This document shows positions 24,481 to 34,741 of a stretch of DNA of 64,000 nt, in pieces. The stretch's first letter is position 1; each line of letters begins with the position of its first letter. Position numbers and translations under genes: made by a program. The notes under the pieces are model-generated. The model searched no databases, was not told the origin of the DNA, and was given only the letters and a program-made list of their open reading frames with translations. Source of the stretch: Biomphalaria glabrata (taxonomy: Eukaryota > Mollusca > Gastropoda > Planorbidae); contig NC_074711.1 in NCBI RefSeq assembly GCF_947242115.1, positions 59,679,809-59,743,808 on the forward strand. The letters are read 5' to 3'.

Positions 24481-26364
24481 ATGGACTTAGCGGAATTAGC
24501 TTCCGATTTCGAGGCTGAAGGAATATTAGGTGGATTTGAAGGTCTCGAGTTAGAAGACTACGTACGAAGACGGATTGAAAGGGCACAAAGAATGGAAGAA
24601 TTGCGCAAAGCCCGTGAGCAGGAAATACTAGAAATCAGACAGCGCTATAGACCGCAGAGTTTGGAGCGGAACAGCACACCCGCAAGACAAGGTCAGGAAG
24701 CAGAGGAGAGTGGAATCATGACTCATGTCGAAACAGAGCACACCGCCCCATCAGACACAGACGTTGCTAATAAAGGTGAAACTACCACACCTGATGCCCC
24801 TTCTCTCGACCAGTCCACCTTGTCTACCCAGCCCAACCCTCCAGCTCAGTCTAATAGAACTTTAATCCAGCCCATGCCCTCAAGCAAACCCCAACCTAGA
24901 AAGGCACCAATCCAACAACCAGCCTTGCACAAAAGCTGCAACTACCCAGCACGTAAGCCTCGTCATAACGAGAACAACCAAGCCCACCGTGACTGCAACA
25001 ACAGCACGCGTGGCAACAAAACTAACCGTGCCTACCGTGACTGCAACAACAGCATGCGTAGCCACCAACCCAACCGCCAAAAGCAGCAGGCCTCACAGAA
25101 CATTTCAGTAATGACCGCGGTCCCCAAACCCTCTGCGTCTAATCAGCAAACACAGACTGATAGAGCAGCGGGCGACCCATACGTCATATCAACACTGACT
25201 GTGGCCCCTGAACACACTGCCCTTGGCCCTACGAAAACGGAAGTCCTACCGGCACTTCCTCACCCTGTCTCCTCTTCCCCCGGGGTAGAGAAGATTCTGG
25301 TTAACGGACGTTACGTCCGGTCCCTATTTGACACAGGCTGTGCAGTAAGCTCAGTTATCTGCAAAGCACTGGTTGATCCAGCTGATCTCACAGATAGAAC
25401 TGTGACGATTCAGTCCCTTGACCGTGAGATTCCTCCAAAGGTTCTTCCTATCGCGAGGGTGCACGTGGAGTGCAGATACGTACATGGCACCATCGACGCC
25501 GCCGTCATGGACACGCCAGTATATGACTTCATTTTAGGCTCCAAATATGTCCCTCTTGGGGTTGTCAAAAAGCCATACTTTTCTCTGCCCGTCGGTAGAT
25601 CGACGGAGCAGAAACGTGGCAGCAACCAGCTGGTTGGAAGCCCTGGTCGCCACACTAACACGCCCGGTCCCGACTCATCAGCGAAGCTCACACCACTCCG
25701 CCCTGGCATTGACTCTGCTAGGAAGTCACGAGTTAAGTCGTTTACCCGCGCTCGTGAGGGTCTACTTGACCCATGCTACTCAGACAAAATCATGCAACAT
25801 TCCTCTGACATTGACAGTGTCAGAATGCCCCGAGATAAGATGAACCCTTGCTCTCGTGGACTCACTCCTCTTCATGGCTCCTCAGCCACCATTCCGAATC
25901 AACCTCCCCCTGGCAGTGATAGTGTCAGGAAGTCACGAGGTAAGCCGAACCCTCGCGCTCGTGAAGACTCTTCTCACCCTGGCTCCTCAGCCACCATTCA
26001 ATATCAACCTTCCCCTGGCATTGACCGTGTCAGGAAGCCACGATGTAAGCCAAGTTATCGCAATCGTGGGGACGTTCTCCGGCAGAACTCCACATTCTTT
26101 ATCAGGCCACTCTTCCCTGACATTGATCGTGTCAGACGATACCGAGGTAAGCTGATTACTTACTCTCGTGAAGAGGCGCCTCACAGCGGCTTCGGAGGTA
26201 AGCCCCAACAAGCACACGTGCCTTGGGCACCCCGCCTAAGCCCCAATCACGCTCCCCAATCCGCCCCAGGAAGGAATTATTACTCGCCCAATCACCCAAT
26301 CTACTCTCCCAAGCAGCCCCATATGTTTCACCCAGGTGACTACATACTCCGGGACGGGAAGTAG
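24481..26364 (+). CDS. Gag/protease-like protein of LTR element A
   Basis: The open frame runs from 24286, but the ATG at 24481 (MDLAELASDFEAEG) is the more likely start, lying after the primer-binding site and an AT-rich leader. It gives about 627 residues. Visible parts: an N-terminal charged helical stretch (about residues 20-60); a Pro/Gln/Asn-rich middle with a short CNNS repeat; and a retropepsin-like core, VNGRYVRSLFDTGCAVSS, with the catalytic DTG and a later FILGS matching the protease's ILG motif. The C-terminal third is built from repeats of about 35-45 residues around D-RVRK-RGKP. No capsid domain or zinc knuckle is recognisable. Its role in packaging or processing is inferred from the family. 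It is intact as an open frame. Confidence 0.75.
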   Translation: MDLAELASDFEAEGILGGFEGLELEDYVRRRIERAQRMEELRKAREQEILEIRQRYRPQSLERNSTPARQGQEAEESGIMTHVETEHTAPSDTDVANKGETTTPDAPSLDQSTLSTQPNPPAQSNRTLIQPMPSSKPQPRKAPIQQPALHKSCNYPARKPRHNENNQAHRDCNNSTRGNKTNRAYRDCNNSMRSHQPNRQKQQASQNISVMTAVPKPSASNQQTQTDRAAGDPYVISTLTVAPEHTALGPTKTEVLPALPHPVSSSPGVEKILVNGRYVRSLFDTGCAVSSVICKALVDPADLTDRTVTIQSLDREIPPKVLPIARVHVECRYVHGTIDAAVMDTPVYDFILGSKYVPLGVVKKPYFSLPVGRSTEQKRGSNQLVGSPGRHTNTPGPDSSAKLTPLRPGIDSARKSRVKSFTRAREGLLDPCYSDKIMQHSSDIDSVRMPRDKMNPCSRGLTPLHGSSATIPNQPPPGSDSVRKSRGKPNPRAREDSSHPGSSATIQYQPSPGIDRVRKPRCKPSYRNRGDVLRQNSTFFIRPLFPDIDRVRRYRGKLITYSREEAPHSGFGGKPQQAHVPWAPRLSPNHAPQSAPGRNYYSPNHPIYSPKQPHMFHPGDYILRDGK

Positions 26365-26529
26365 ACCACGGACAGACTTGGACAGACCCTCCTCCTGGCA
26401 TGGCTATCCCTTTATTTCCAGATTTTTTTTTTAATGCTGTGATAACAACTGATCTTAAAGTTAGAGTGACATCAGTCTGCTCGCACTTTATGGATCTTTC
26501 TGCGATAGATCCATCTTGGCGGCGGCGTA

Positions 26530-28722
26530 TGTGACAAGTCAAAAACTCGCTGTCAGAGTCACTCTAAATTATCACAGCATTAATTATTATTTTTCATTAT
26601 TTATTTATTTTATTTTTAATTATTTCCCCATCCTACCCCTAAACTATTCACCCGCCACACCTTTTCCGCTCCAGGCTAGACTTAGTTGACCACCTTGGAG
26701 ATAGCTAAGGCGCGTCCTTTCATTTATCTGCCCTTGATCGGGGAAAGGTAGACACACAATCTCTTTTGTCTTGCCCGCCGGATGTCTGAAGGACGATCGC
26801 GGTTGACACCACCTTGGTTTGAATGCAAGCTAATCCTTCTCCCCCCCCCCTTCTCTCACGTCTCTCCTTGATCTAAGAGATTACCCTGGTCAACACACCG
26901 CGTGATACTCCAAGGTGCGGCTCTTGTCGGACTTCACCCACGTGTAAGATAATTCTTAGCCTAGGACATTTCCGGTGTCCGCCCACACTTTTCAGGCATA
27001 TATATATAGTAAACCAACTCAAATCACCCTCTCTTTCTCATTCGAGCTGAGCTATCGAGTCTGGACTATATCACTTATTCTTTCTCCTAGAGGAATACCT
27101 GGTGGTAAGCCGAACTTAATCACAAGTTCCATCTTAATTACTCTGTGTATATTTCCATTGGATATTATCATGTGTATTTTGCTTAGTTCATTTATATTTA
27201 ATTAGTGCATTGTGTATTTCTCACTGGCGTAAGTAGAAAACATAAACATGTCCTATGTATTTATTTATGTATTGCATTAATCTATTAATGCTACGTTGCT
27301 CAATTGATCGTTGATGCAACCATGTATATATTTGTACATCTTAGTCTATTTCCTTTATCTCGGTTGGCCGCCTTGATAATTTTACTATCGCACTAATACT
27401 GCGCTTAGAAAGGAGATATGAGTTATCTCCCCTGTATTGAATTATCTCCCCTTTACTCATGTTACTCTAATGAGAGTTGCGCCGCTTGAAGGGACATTCA
27501 AGCACGCTCCATTGTTCTCGACCCACGGTCATATGTAAACAATCATCTGGGTCGCTGACCACCGCCCAATTCAACCCCCCCCCCTTTCTTTCTCTATCCA
27601 CCTGTGTTGTTTATTTGAGATTATTATTTCCCCTGCTATGTACATTTTATATTATTACTTTCCCTTTTATGTACATTTTTATATTGCTACTATCTGCCAT
27701 CTATTTTCCAAATCCCATTTGTCATCATCTCCCCTTTATGCTCTAAAGCAATTTTACCAATCTGACGAATGCACCTCAGTCGAGAGCATCGATAAGATGT
27801 ATGAGAGACATGTCCTAACTTGTCTTTATTTATCCGCAGCCTCCCTCAGGTGTCTGCCTATTTGTTTGATATCAAGAATCACCTACTATTTATGTGCTGA
27901 GTGCTATCCAGCACTGCACTGTCCTACTGAGACCTGCCTATTTATAGGATTACTTACCTGCCTATTTGCCTATCACCTATTGCCTAGTTATTGGATCAAC
28001 GATCTATTTACCGGCAGTTGTGCTTAGTGCTATTCAGCACTGCACTTGCCTACTGAGATCTACTCAACTCTACCACTTGGCGCTATCGGCATTGCCCGCC
28101 TATTCGACAGCCCACCTGTCAAGCTATTAGGTGCGACGTCCCTACGGACTCAGGTCTGTGCGAGACGTCATAGCTACGCCAACCCTCTGCAACTCACTGG
28201 ACATATCCTGTCAACTACGCTGCCCACGGCAGATCAGCTCTGCCCGCAGTAACCTTGTGCCCACGGTAGCAGGCCACCCGCCCTACTGTGCCCACTACAG
28301 ATATTAGATTTTGGGGATTGAGACTCCACAAGAACTATATCGCCGGCGTCCCTCTATCCGCTAGAGCGCCACCTCCAGCTGCAGAACCTCAAGCCAGGAC
28401 ACAGCCAGCTGCGACATCAACAGGAAAACCAGCTAAGTCGGAGGACAAAGTGACATACTCTCTTATTAGGTGCAAGAGTGATGATTAAATCTAATATATT
28501 AGAGATAGATGCAAACCCTCCCCCTTTTTATTCTTATATGTATATTTATGTAAATAAATATTCTTCATTTTTAACTTTTGTATCTATCTTTCATTGCTTT
28601 GTCTCGTTGCGTGTCTGCTCCCGATTCATATGCTGATAGGTTGGGGTGTGATAGCTTTAAAAATAATCATCCCCTAGACATAAAACGTGCCAAACACACG
28701 TCACATTTCCCCACCTGTCACA
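26530..28722 (+). repeat. 3' LTR of element A
   Basis: Near-identical copy of the 5' LTR. I see no clear polypurine tract at 26500-26529, where one would be expected just upstream. Confidence 0.92.
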
Positions 28723-28727
28723 CTCGT

Positions 28728-29345
28728 GTCGCGGGGCACATGACCAAAAAAAGTTAAAAAAAAACAACAACTTGAAATTGACCTGAAACTATTTCATTTA
28801 AAAACCCGTGGATCTAGTAAGGACATTAATAATTTGGTATATTTAAAGTTTATCCTTAATCTAGTTTTTTCAACGTGTCTGGAAATGGCATTAATTCTCT
28901 ATTTAAATTGTTAGCAACTTAGTAGTTAGCCTAGCCATTAATTCATGTTCTTCTCTTTTTTATGGTCAATATTCCCATGGATCCTCCGCGTCATAATTGT
29001 TTTTTTTATGCTGCTGCTGTATGTTGTTTATTAAAACAGCCAGACATTCTTTATAAAAAAAAGTGTGTTGGCTTATTACCATGTTCCGCAAAAAAAAAAT
29101 CCGTTCAATGGTTCTGGTAGATTCTTAATTTCCTTTTCATAAAGGAACAAATGTTAAAGCTCGTGGTACCAATTTATCCAAGGAAAAGTGAGGGCCCTAA
29201 CGTAGGTAAATATACATTTTTCAACCTTTATATTTTTTAAAGGGGTGGTGAGATTTTCTACACTTTATACCGACGTTTCGACTGGCCAAATGGATCCTCG
29301 TCACGGGCTGGATCTGGCCCGCGGGCCGTATTTTGGGCATCACTG
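28728..29345. other. remaining body of the nested hAT element
   Basis: AT-rich, non-coding. The right terminal inverted repeat lies at 29333-29345. The segment 29255-29300 (ACTTTATACCGACGTTTCGA) may be a fragment of another repeat. Confidence 0.6.
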
Positions 29346-29346
29346 T

Positions 29347-29530
29347 TGTTACGTCTTCATATTGGATGAGACTCTTTAGACATGAAAACGACAAATCCCA
29401 GTTTATAAATACTTTACTCTTTATTAATACTGAAAACACTTTCTTGTTCACATTCCTCCATTTTGGTTCTTCCCTCCTTTCAACACGCAATCGCACCATT
29501 TCACATTCACACTAAGATGCGCACGTAACA
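29347..29530 (-). repeat. 3' LTR of element B
   Basis: 184 bp, TG...CA type ends in inverted TGTTACGT / ACGTAACA form. It sits directly at the right end of the hAT element. Confidence 0.92.
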
Positions 29531-30026
29531 CCCCCCCTGTTTAACAAGTTCGATGCACATCGAACGTCCAAAATACAAATCACTGAATATATTATCAGAC
29601 TATTCCAAGTTAAAAAAAATCGGTAACATATAAAACCATAATGTAATAACTAAACAAAATCAAACACAATGTCATGTTAATACCAATACAATCCCAACAT
29701 GAAATAACAATTATATTCATCACAATAATAACTGTTATTATGAGCAATTGAAACCACTTATGTTAACATTTATCTATAAGTAATCATATTTCTATCAATA
29801 CAACTCCCCACTCATAATTGTATGCCTGTACAAAACACCATCATTCCAGTCGTAATCAAACAAAGTCTATCTTGCTCCATGCATCTTGTAACAACAATAT
29901 TCAATTCATTACACATATATTTATTCATTGTAGAATAGAACAATAAATAATGTCCATCATTCTTACCTTTTCTAATCATATCTATATAATTCTAACATTA
30001 TTGACATGCCATCCTTTCCGCTTCCC

Positions 30027-31826
30027 TCATTTGCAATGATGTCCCATTGTGATTCTACTACCTAATGATCTAGCTGTACTGTTTTCTAGGCTGCTAATAT
30101 CCCTCTCTTTTCTCGTATACGCCTCTTCACTATTGTACCTTGAATCCTTAATTCTAATTAACTGTTGACACTGTCTTCTAATATGCCCCCTTTTCCCACA
30201 ATTAAAGCATAAGATGTATGGATTTGTACGTCTGTATGTGGGCTTATATCGCTTTCCCTGTACCACTGATTGCCTTACTTTACTTTGATTTGGACCCATT
30301 CTTATTGCATTGCTTTCTACCTTATCTGTTAATTCTTTCTTCTCGTGCTCTCTGCTACCCATGTCCTCTGATGTATGAGATCTTATGTCTTCTTCCACAT
30401 CCCCATTTCTACCTCGCGTAGACTTTATCCCATAATATTTCTTCCAATTCTCAATCTCCCTTACTGAACATATTTTCACCCCATGAATATTCCCAATAAT
30501 TAAATCTATCTCAACCTGATCTACAACACAAGCTTCCACTGTCCCCTTAACATACGGTGTGTCTATACTAACTTTAGCAATCGGTAATTGTACAATATTC
30601 CCATTAAACATAACACACTTCCTAGATTCGCCTGTATATTCATGGTCTTCCACTAAATTCTTATTCACTCCAATAATAGTGCTCCCAGTATCCCTGATGG
30701 TCTTGGCTGCCTTGTTCCCTACGAATGTCTGAAAAATCTCCAATGTTCCAGTATCAGATGACAATGATAAGCCTTGCTCTATTCTACCTTTCTCCCAGTC
30801 CATTCTTTCCTGTCTGTTTCCTTGATATCTTCCGTTGCGGCTATCATTTTGTCTTTCATATGTACCACTTCTATACTGTCTATCCTGTGTCTCCCTTGTT
30901 CTGTGAGATTTATTCTGTGTCTCACATGTTCTGTTAAAGGCAACTATTTCTTCTATATCACTGCCTCTAGATAATTTCTTCTCGGGATGTGCCACTTTAT
31001 AAGCCCTTATCAGTCTTACTATGTCTTCTATGGATTTCGGTTTCCTCTCCAACAGAAATATTTTTAATTCCTCCTGACACTCGTACATCAATTTGTCCAG
31101 CATGAGAAATGTCTTAAGACTGTCAAAGGTTTTTTCTACCTCAGCGGTTTCTATCCAGTTATCGAAATGGCTGCTCATTTTGTCCAAGAAGGTCTGCGGG
31201 CCATCCTCTGGTTCTATCTCACAATTAACAAACTGTTGGCGATAGAAAGCTTCTGTTTTCCCGAAAGTTCTAAGTAGTTGTTCTTTCACAATGCTGTAGT
31301 TACCCTGGTTCATACATATTTTTGAAGGCACCTCCGCTGTAAATGATCTCGACAATAAGAATGTCCATTTGTCTTCAGGGTACTCCAGTTCTCTCATTTC
31401 TATCTCGAACTTCTTCAAAAAAATGTCTATGTCCATTTTGTCTTCGTTGAATATCAAACCTTTATATTTTGCCAGTTTATTCCCTGTAGAGTCACTCTTT
31501 CTTTTATCATTCTCTTTTCCTTGGTCTGTTTTTAACTTTTTCTCTGCTGTCTCTTTTTCAAATGCTAATCTTTCTCTTTCAATGGCGACTAATTCATTTT
31601 TCTTTTCCCTTTCAATTGCTACTATCTCCTTATCCTTTTCTCTTTCTCTTTTGTCCTCCTTATCTAATCTCTCCTTTTCTTTGTCTCTTTCCATCGCTAA
31701 TCTCTCCTTTTCTTTGTCTCTTTCCATCGCTAATCTCTCCTTTTCTTTTTCCCTTTCTCTTTTGTCCTCTTTATCTAATCTCTCCTTTTCTTTGTCTCTT
31801 TCCATCGCTAATCTCTCCCTCTCCAT
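30027..31826 (-). CDS. Gag-like protein with SCAN-like capsid, protease core and zinc knuckle (element B)
   Basis: 599 residues. An N-terminal charged coiled coil of about 120 residues is made of repeats (RLAMERDKEKERL). Next is a capsid region at about 130-300, with RQQFVNCEIEPEDGPQTFLD, MLDKLMYEC and KPKSIEDIVRLIRAY. Its layout resembles the SCAN domain, which is known to derive from Gmr1-like Gypsy capsids. A retropepsin-like segment follows (IRDTGSTIIGVNKN, later IDLIIGN). Last, near residue 550, is a CCHC zinc knuckle CFNCGKRGHIRRQC. The usual order is capsid, knuckle, protease; here the knuckle follows the protease core. The coiled coil may begin further upstream than 31826. Function in particle assembly is inferred from the family. 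Confidence 0.8.
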   Translation of the reverse strand: MERERLAMERDKEKERLDKEDKREREKEKERLAMERDKEKERLAMERDKEKERLDKEDKREREKDKEIVAIEREKKNELVAIERERLAFEKETAEKKLKTDQGKENDKRKSDSTGNKLAKYKGLIFNEDKMDIDIFLKKFEIEMRELEYPEDKWTFLLSRSFTAEVPSKICMNQGNYSIVKEQLLRTFGKTEAFYRQQFVNCEIEPEDGPQTFLDKMSSHFDNWIETAEVEKTFDSLKTFLMLDKLMYECQEELKIFLLERKPKSIEDIVRLIRAYKVAHPEKKLSRGSDIEEIVAFNRTCETQNKSHRTRETQDRQYRSGTYERQNDSRNGRYQGNRQERMDWEKGRIEQGLSLSSDTGTLEIFQTFVGNKAAKTIRDTGSTIIGVNKNLVEDHEYTGESRKCVMFNGNIVQLPIAKVSIDTPYVKGTVEACVVDQVEIDLIIGNIHGVKICSVREIENWKKYYGIKSTRGRNGDVEEDIRSHTSEDMGSREHEKKELTDKVESNAIRMGPNQSKVRQSVVQGKRYKPTYRRTNPYILCFNCGKRGHIRRQCQQLIRIKDSRYNSEEAYTRKERDISSLENSTARSLGSRITMGHHCK

Positions 31827-32056
31827 TAACCTTTCTTATACGTATTTTCTTAGTTCTGCCCCTTCAAGCTCCAACAACCTTCCCTCTTCCTTCAACGCTG
31901 CTACCTCAGCCTTGTCCGCCATAGTTGATTACTAATAATATCGAATCGAATGTTCTCCTGTCTCTAGATCTAGACTATACTATCTCTACTGTCTGCTGAC
32001 AGGAGATCCCCTGTGAATAGAGGGATACGTGGGTTACCTTTGCGTTGGGCGCCACT

Positions 32057-32240
32057 TGTTACGTCTTCATATTGGATGAGACTCTTTAGACATGAAAACG
32101 ACAAATCCCAGTTTATAAATACTTTACTCTTTATTAATACTGAAAACACTTTCTTGTTCACATTCCTCCATTTTGGTTCTTCCCTCCTTTCAACACGCAA
32201 TCGCACCATTTCACATTCACACTAAGATGCGCACGTAACA
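32057..32240 (-). repeat. 5' LTR of element B
   Basis: 184 bp, same sequence as the other copy. The leader and primer-binding site lie immediately inside it at 32038-32056. Confidence 0.92.
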
Positions 32241-32252
32241 ACTGTCATAGAC

Positions 32253-33059
32253 CATTCATTCAAATAAGTTTATAACGTCTTACTAACAACTGTGTTGAAC
32301 GCATCGTGTTAGACTTGAGAATTTGTGATAATAGAACTGTGTTACGGTCGTAGCGCAGCTTGGTGTGAATGAAAATTTGAATTTGGATATTGAATGGAAG
32401 TGGGATGAAAAAGTGGCAGTTAGAGAAATAGGAACATGGAGCGAGTTGAAACAAGTATGTTTACGTAATTTGTGATAATATTAATTAAAGTCTTTTTTAA
32501 TTGGAACCTCAGAATATTTGTTCATTTTTTATTTATCTACTATTTTCCAAGAGTCTTGTGTCGTAACAAACTGATAATAGTTTTTATCTTGTCCTATGCA
32601 AATAAATTGGCATTTTACAGAGCTCAATTGTAATTTTGAAAAATGAAAAGAAACAGTATTAAACTTATGGACCAAACCATCTTTTTTTTTTGTAAACTAT
32701 CAGGGACCCTAATTTCAAGGAAGTCTATAATGCATTGTTATCCCTACACTTAAAAGCATGATAAGGAATATGGACAACAGATGTGACCAAATCATGTGAG
32801 ATAACAGAATAGTAATAGTTTTTAAGAGTTCTTTTCAAGACTTGCCTTATTCATAGCGCGAAAATTCAAGACAGACAGACAGATATATAGATTGATAAAT
32901 TCGTAAAAATACAATTTATTGATTTATTTAACAATCTTGAAATCTCTAAAACCACATAAAAAAGCTGAAATGCTTCATACATACAATCCTCTTAACTGTT
33001 AAATGTTATAACAATAGAAGTCATCTATTACATTTTTTTAGATATAGTCGGTAAGCCCC
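32253..33059. other. no gene seen
   Basis: AT-rich sequence right of the nested cluster. A short GACA/GATA run at 32873-32890. No coding region recognised. Confidence 0.4.
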
Positions 33060-34741
33060 CTTAAATACAGTGGCGTAGCATGATACCCGTGGGCCCGGGT
33101 TCAAGAACATATTGGTGGGCCCCCTCCCCCAAAAAGACAAATACAGTGTATGACTAAACAATTGAGTAATCTGAATGTATTGGTACATTGACCAAAAGAC
33201 ATTCCAATGCAAGAAGAGAAGCTTTTTAATCATCTTATTACGTTTGACTCTGTTAGAAGTCTCCAACACGAATTAAAAGTCAATGTTTGTACAATTTTTG
33301 AACAGAATGAAACGAAATAACGGAGTTTCAAATATATAAAGAAATGTTTTATGATTTCAAGTTCCCATTCTTTTCATTGACAATCCTAAAACACTTCAAG
33401 GTGTAAAACTTTCAAACATTGATACAAACCAGTATCTAGTTCTACATCCATTATTCAACAGTAAATAGATCGAAGATTTAATTATTGAACATTTCTCTGG
33501 CCTTCTAAGTAGCAAAGTAAGAAACCAGTGCATCTATTTCTTAATGCGCGAGTGGATTCTTCTGATGAAACAATGCCCAAAAGCCATTCTAGTCACCAAT
33601 CATATTGGAAGCACCTTCATAGCTTTGGCCTAGTAGTTTATTTAAGGATAAATGTTGTTGTTTTTTTAATTACTTGGACCATTTGTTCAGCAAATTCTGC
33701 TGACGTTTGATACTCACATATATGAAACGCTACACAATCTAATTTCTATTTCTTTGGATGTTCCGTCATCGGAGATCACTGAACAGTATCAAAAAAATAA
33801 TACGAATTAGATATCAACTTTTTATTTGTCTTGAGCGCTGCCACCAATGAAAGAGACAAATGGTACAGAATGGATATCCTATAGTACCGGTATTTTGTCC
33901 AGAACTGCATTGCCCAACAGATCTATTATTTCGTTTTGAATCTGTGGGGGTTTGATTTTCTGTCATATTTGAATATTCATAGCAATTTTCTGATGTTTTT
34001 GTATAAATATATGGCGTTAAATTTCTTTAAGAGCAATGAACCAAGTTTCAACCAAATACTAAGCATTGGTCAGTGAAAGGCACTATTCCATGATACATTT
34101 AGTTACCTGTCTATCTTCTAGATCTTGTTATAAACCTGCTCCCCAAGTTTCTTCATTCATTGCAATAGCACAAAACCTAGTCAATTTGAACGATTCCTAC
34201 GTTAACACTCTGATGTTTTTTTGGCTTTCGAAATGTTTAATGTTATTTTTTATTTTGTTTAGATTTCATCTCCTCTTTATTATGATATAATGATTACATT
34301 AAAATTTTGTATACAACACAGAAGACAACAGAACAATGCGATGAAGACTATCGAGGACACATCGTCTTGATTGAATGTCTTACACTATTTCACAATGTAA
34401 ACTTTTCGGATTCAATAGTTGTTGTTTTTTATGTCAGACTAATTTTTTGTTTATGTCAAGACTAAATTTTTTATGTCAGGCTAATTTTTTTTTGGGTCAG
34501 ACTACCAGATTATACTTTCACTTACAATAGCACACAAGACAAACAGGTTAACGCATCCACGTTGAGCAGTCAAGGTTATTGAGAAGTTGTATATAGTTCC
34601 TGATCATTTACACTGTTCAAACTAATATACCCGCTGCAGTTCATCAATTATAAATTCATAGTCGCAGATATATGAGCATATAATACTATTGAGCAGTCAA
34701 TGTTATTGAGAAGTTGAATATAGTTCATGATCAAATACACT

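Larger units (their letters stand above)
21966..28722 (+). mobile_element. non-autonomous LTR retrotransposon A with 2.2 kb LTRs
   Basis: Two direct repeats of 2193 bp (21966-24158 and 26530-28722), starting TGTGACAAG and ending CCTGTCACA, are bounded by a perfect 5-bp duplication CTCGT (21961-21965 and 28723-28727). By eye the LTRs differ by one substitution and two homopolymer-length changes, so the insertion is very young. A likely primer-binding site TGGCGAGCCCGTC starts at 24162. The 2.37 kb interior carries one open frame with a retropepsin-like segment and no reverse transcriptase, RNase H or integrase, so the element must depend on partners. It looks whole for its type. Superfamily is probably Gypsy-like, on structure only. 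Confidence 0.92.
21912..29345. mobile_element. non-autonomous hAT element, host of nested insertions
   Basis: Ends CAGTAATGCCCAA (21912) and TTGGGCATCACTG (ending 29345) form terminal inverted repeats, with CCTGCGGGCC / GGCCCGCGGG just inside. The 8-bp duplication TCATAGAC lies at 21904-21911. Its partner is at 32245-32252, displaced by the second LTR element, which inserted exactly at the right end. Without the first LTR element (21966-28722 plus its duplicated 5 bp) only about 0.67 kb remains, with no coding capacity seen. Confidence 0.85.
29347..32240 (-). mobile_element. non-autonomous LTR retrotransposon B
   Basis: Two 184-bp LTRs (29347-29530 and 32057-32240) appear identical by eye. 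They are bounded by a perfect 5-bp duplication ACTGT (29342-29346 and 32241-32245). In the minus-strand sense, a primer-binding site TGGCGCCCAACGCAAAG follows the 5' LTR by two bases and resembles a tRNA-Lys type site. A G-run polypurine tract (AGGGGGGG) abuts the 3' LTR. The interior (about 2.5 kb) holds one Gag/protease-like frame and no reverse transcriptase or integrase. It looks whole for its type and is very recent. The capsid suggests a Gypsy/Gmr1-like origin. Confidence 0.92.

Noticed and set aside
31369-31935. 188-codon Ser/Leu-rich forward frame
   Set aside because: Antisense shadow of the coiled-coil coding repeats of element B.
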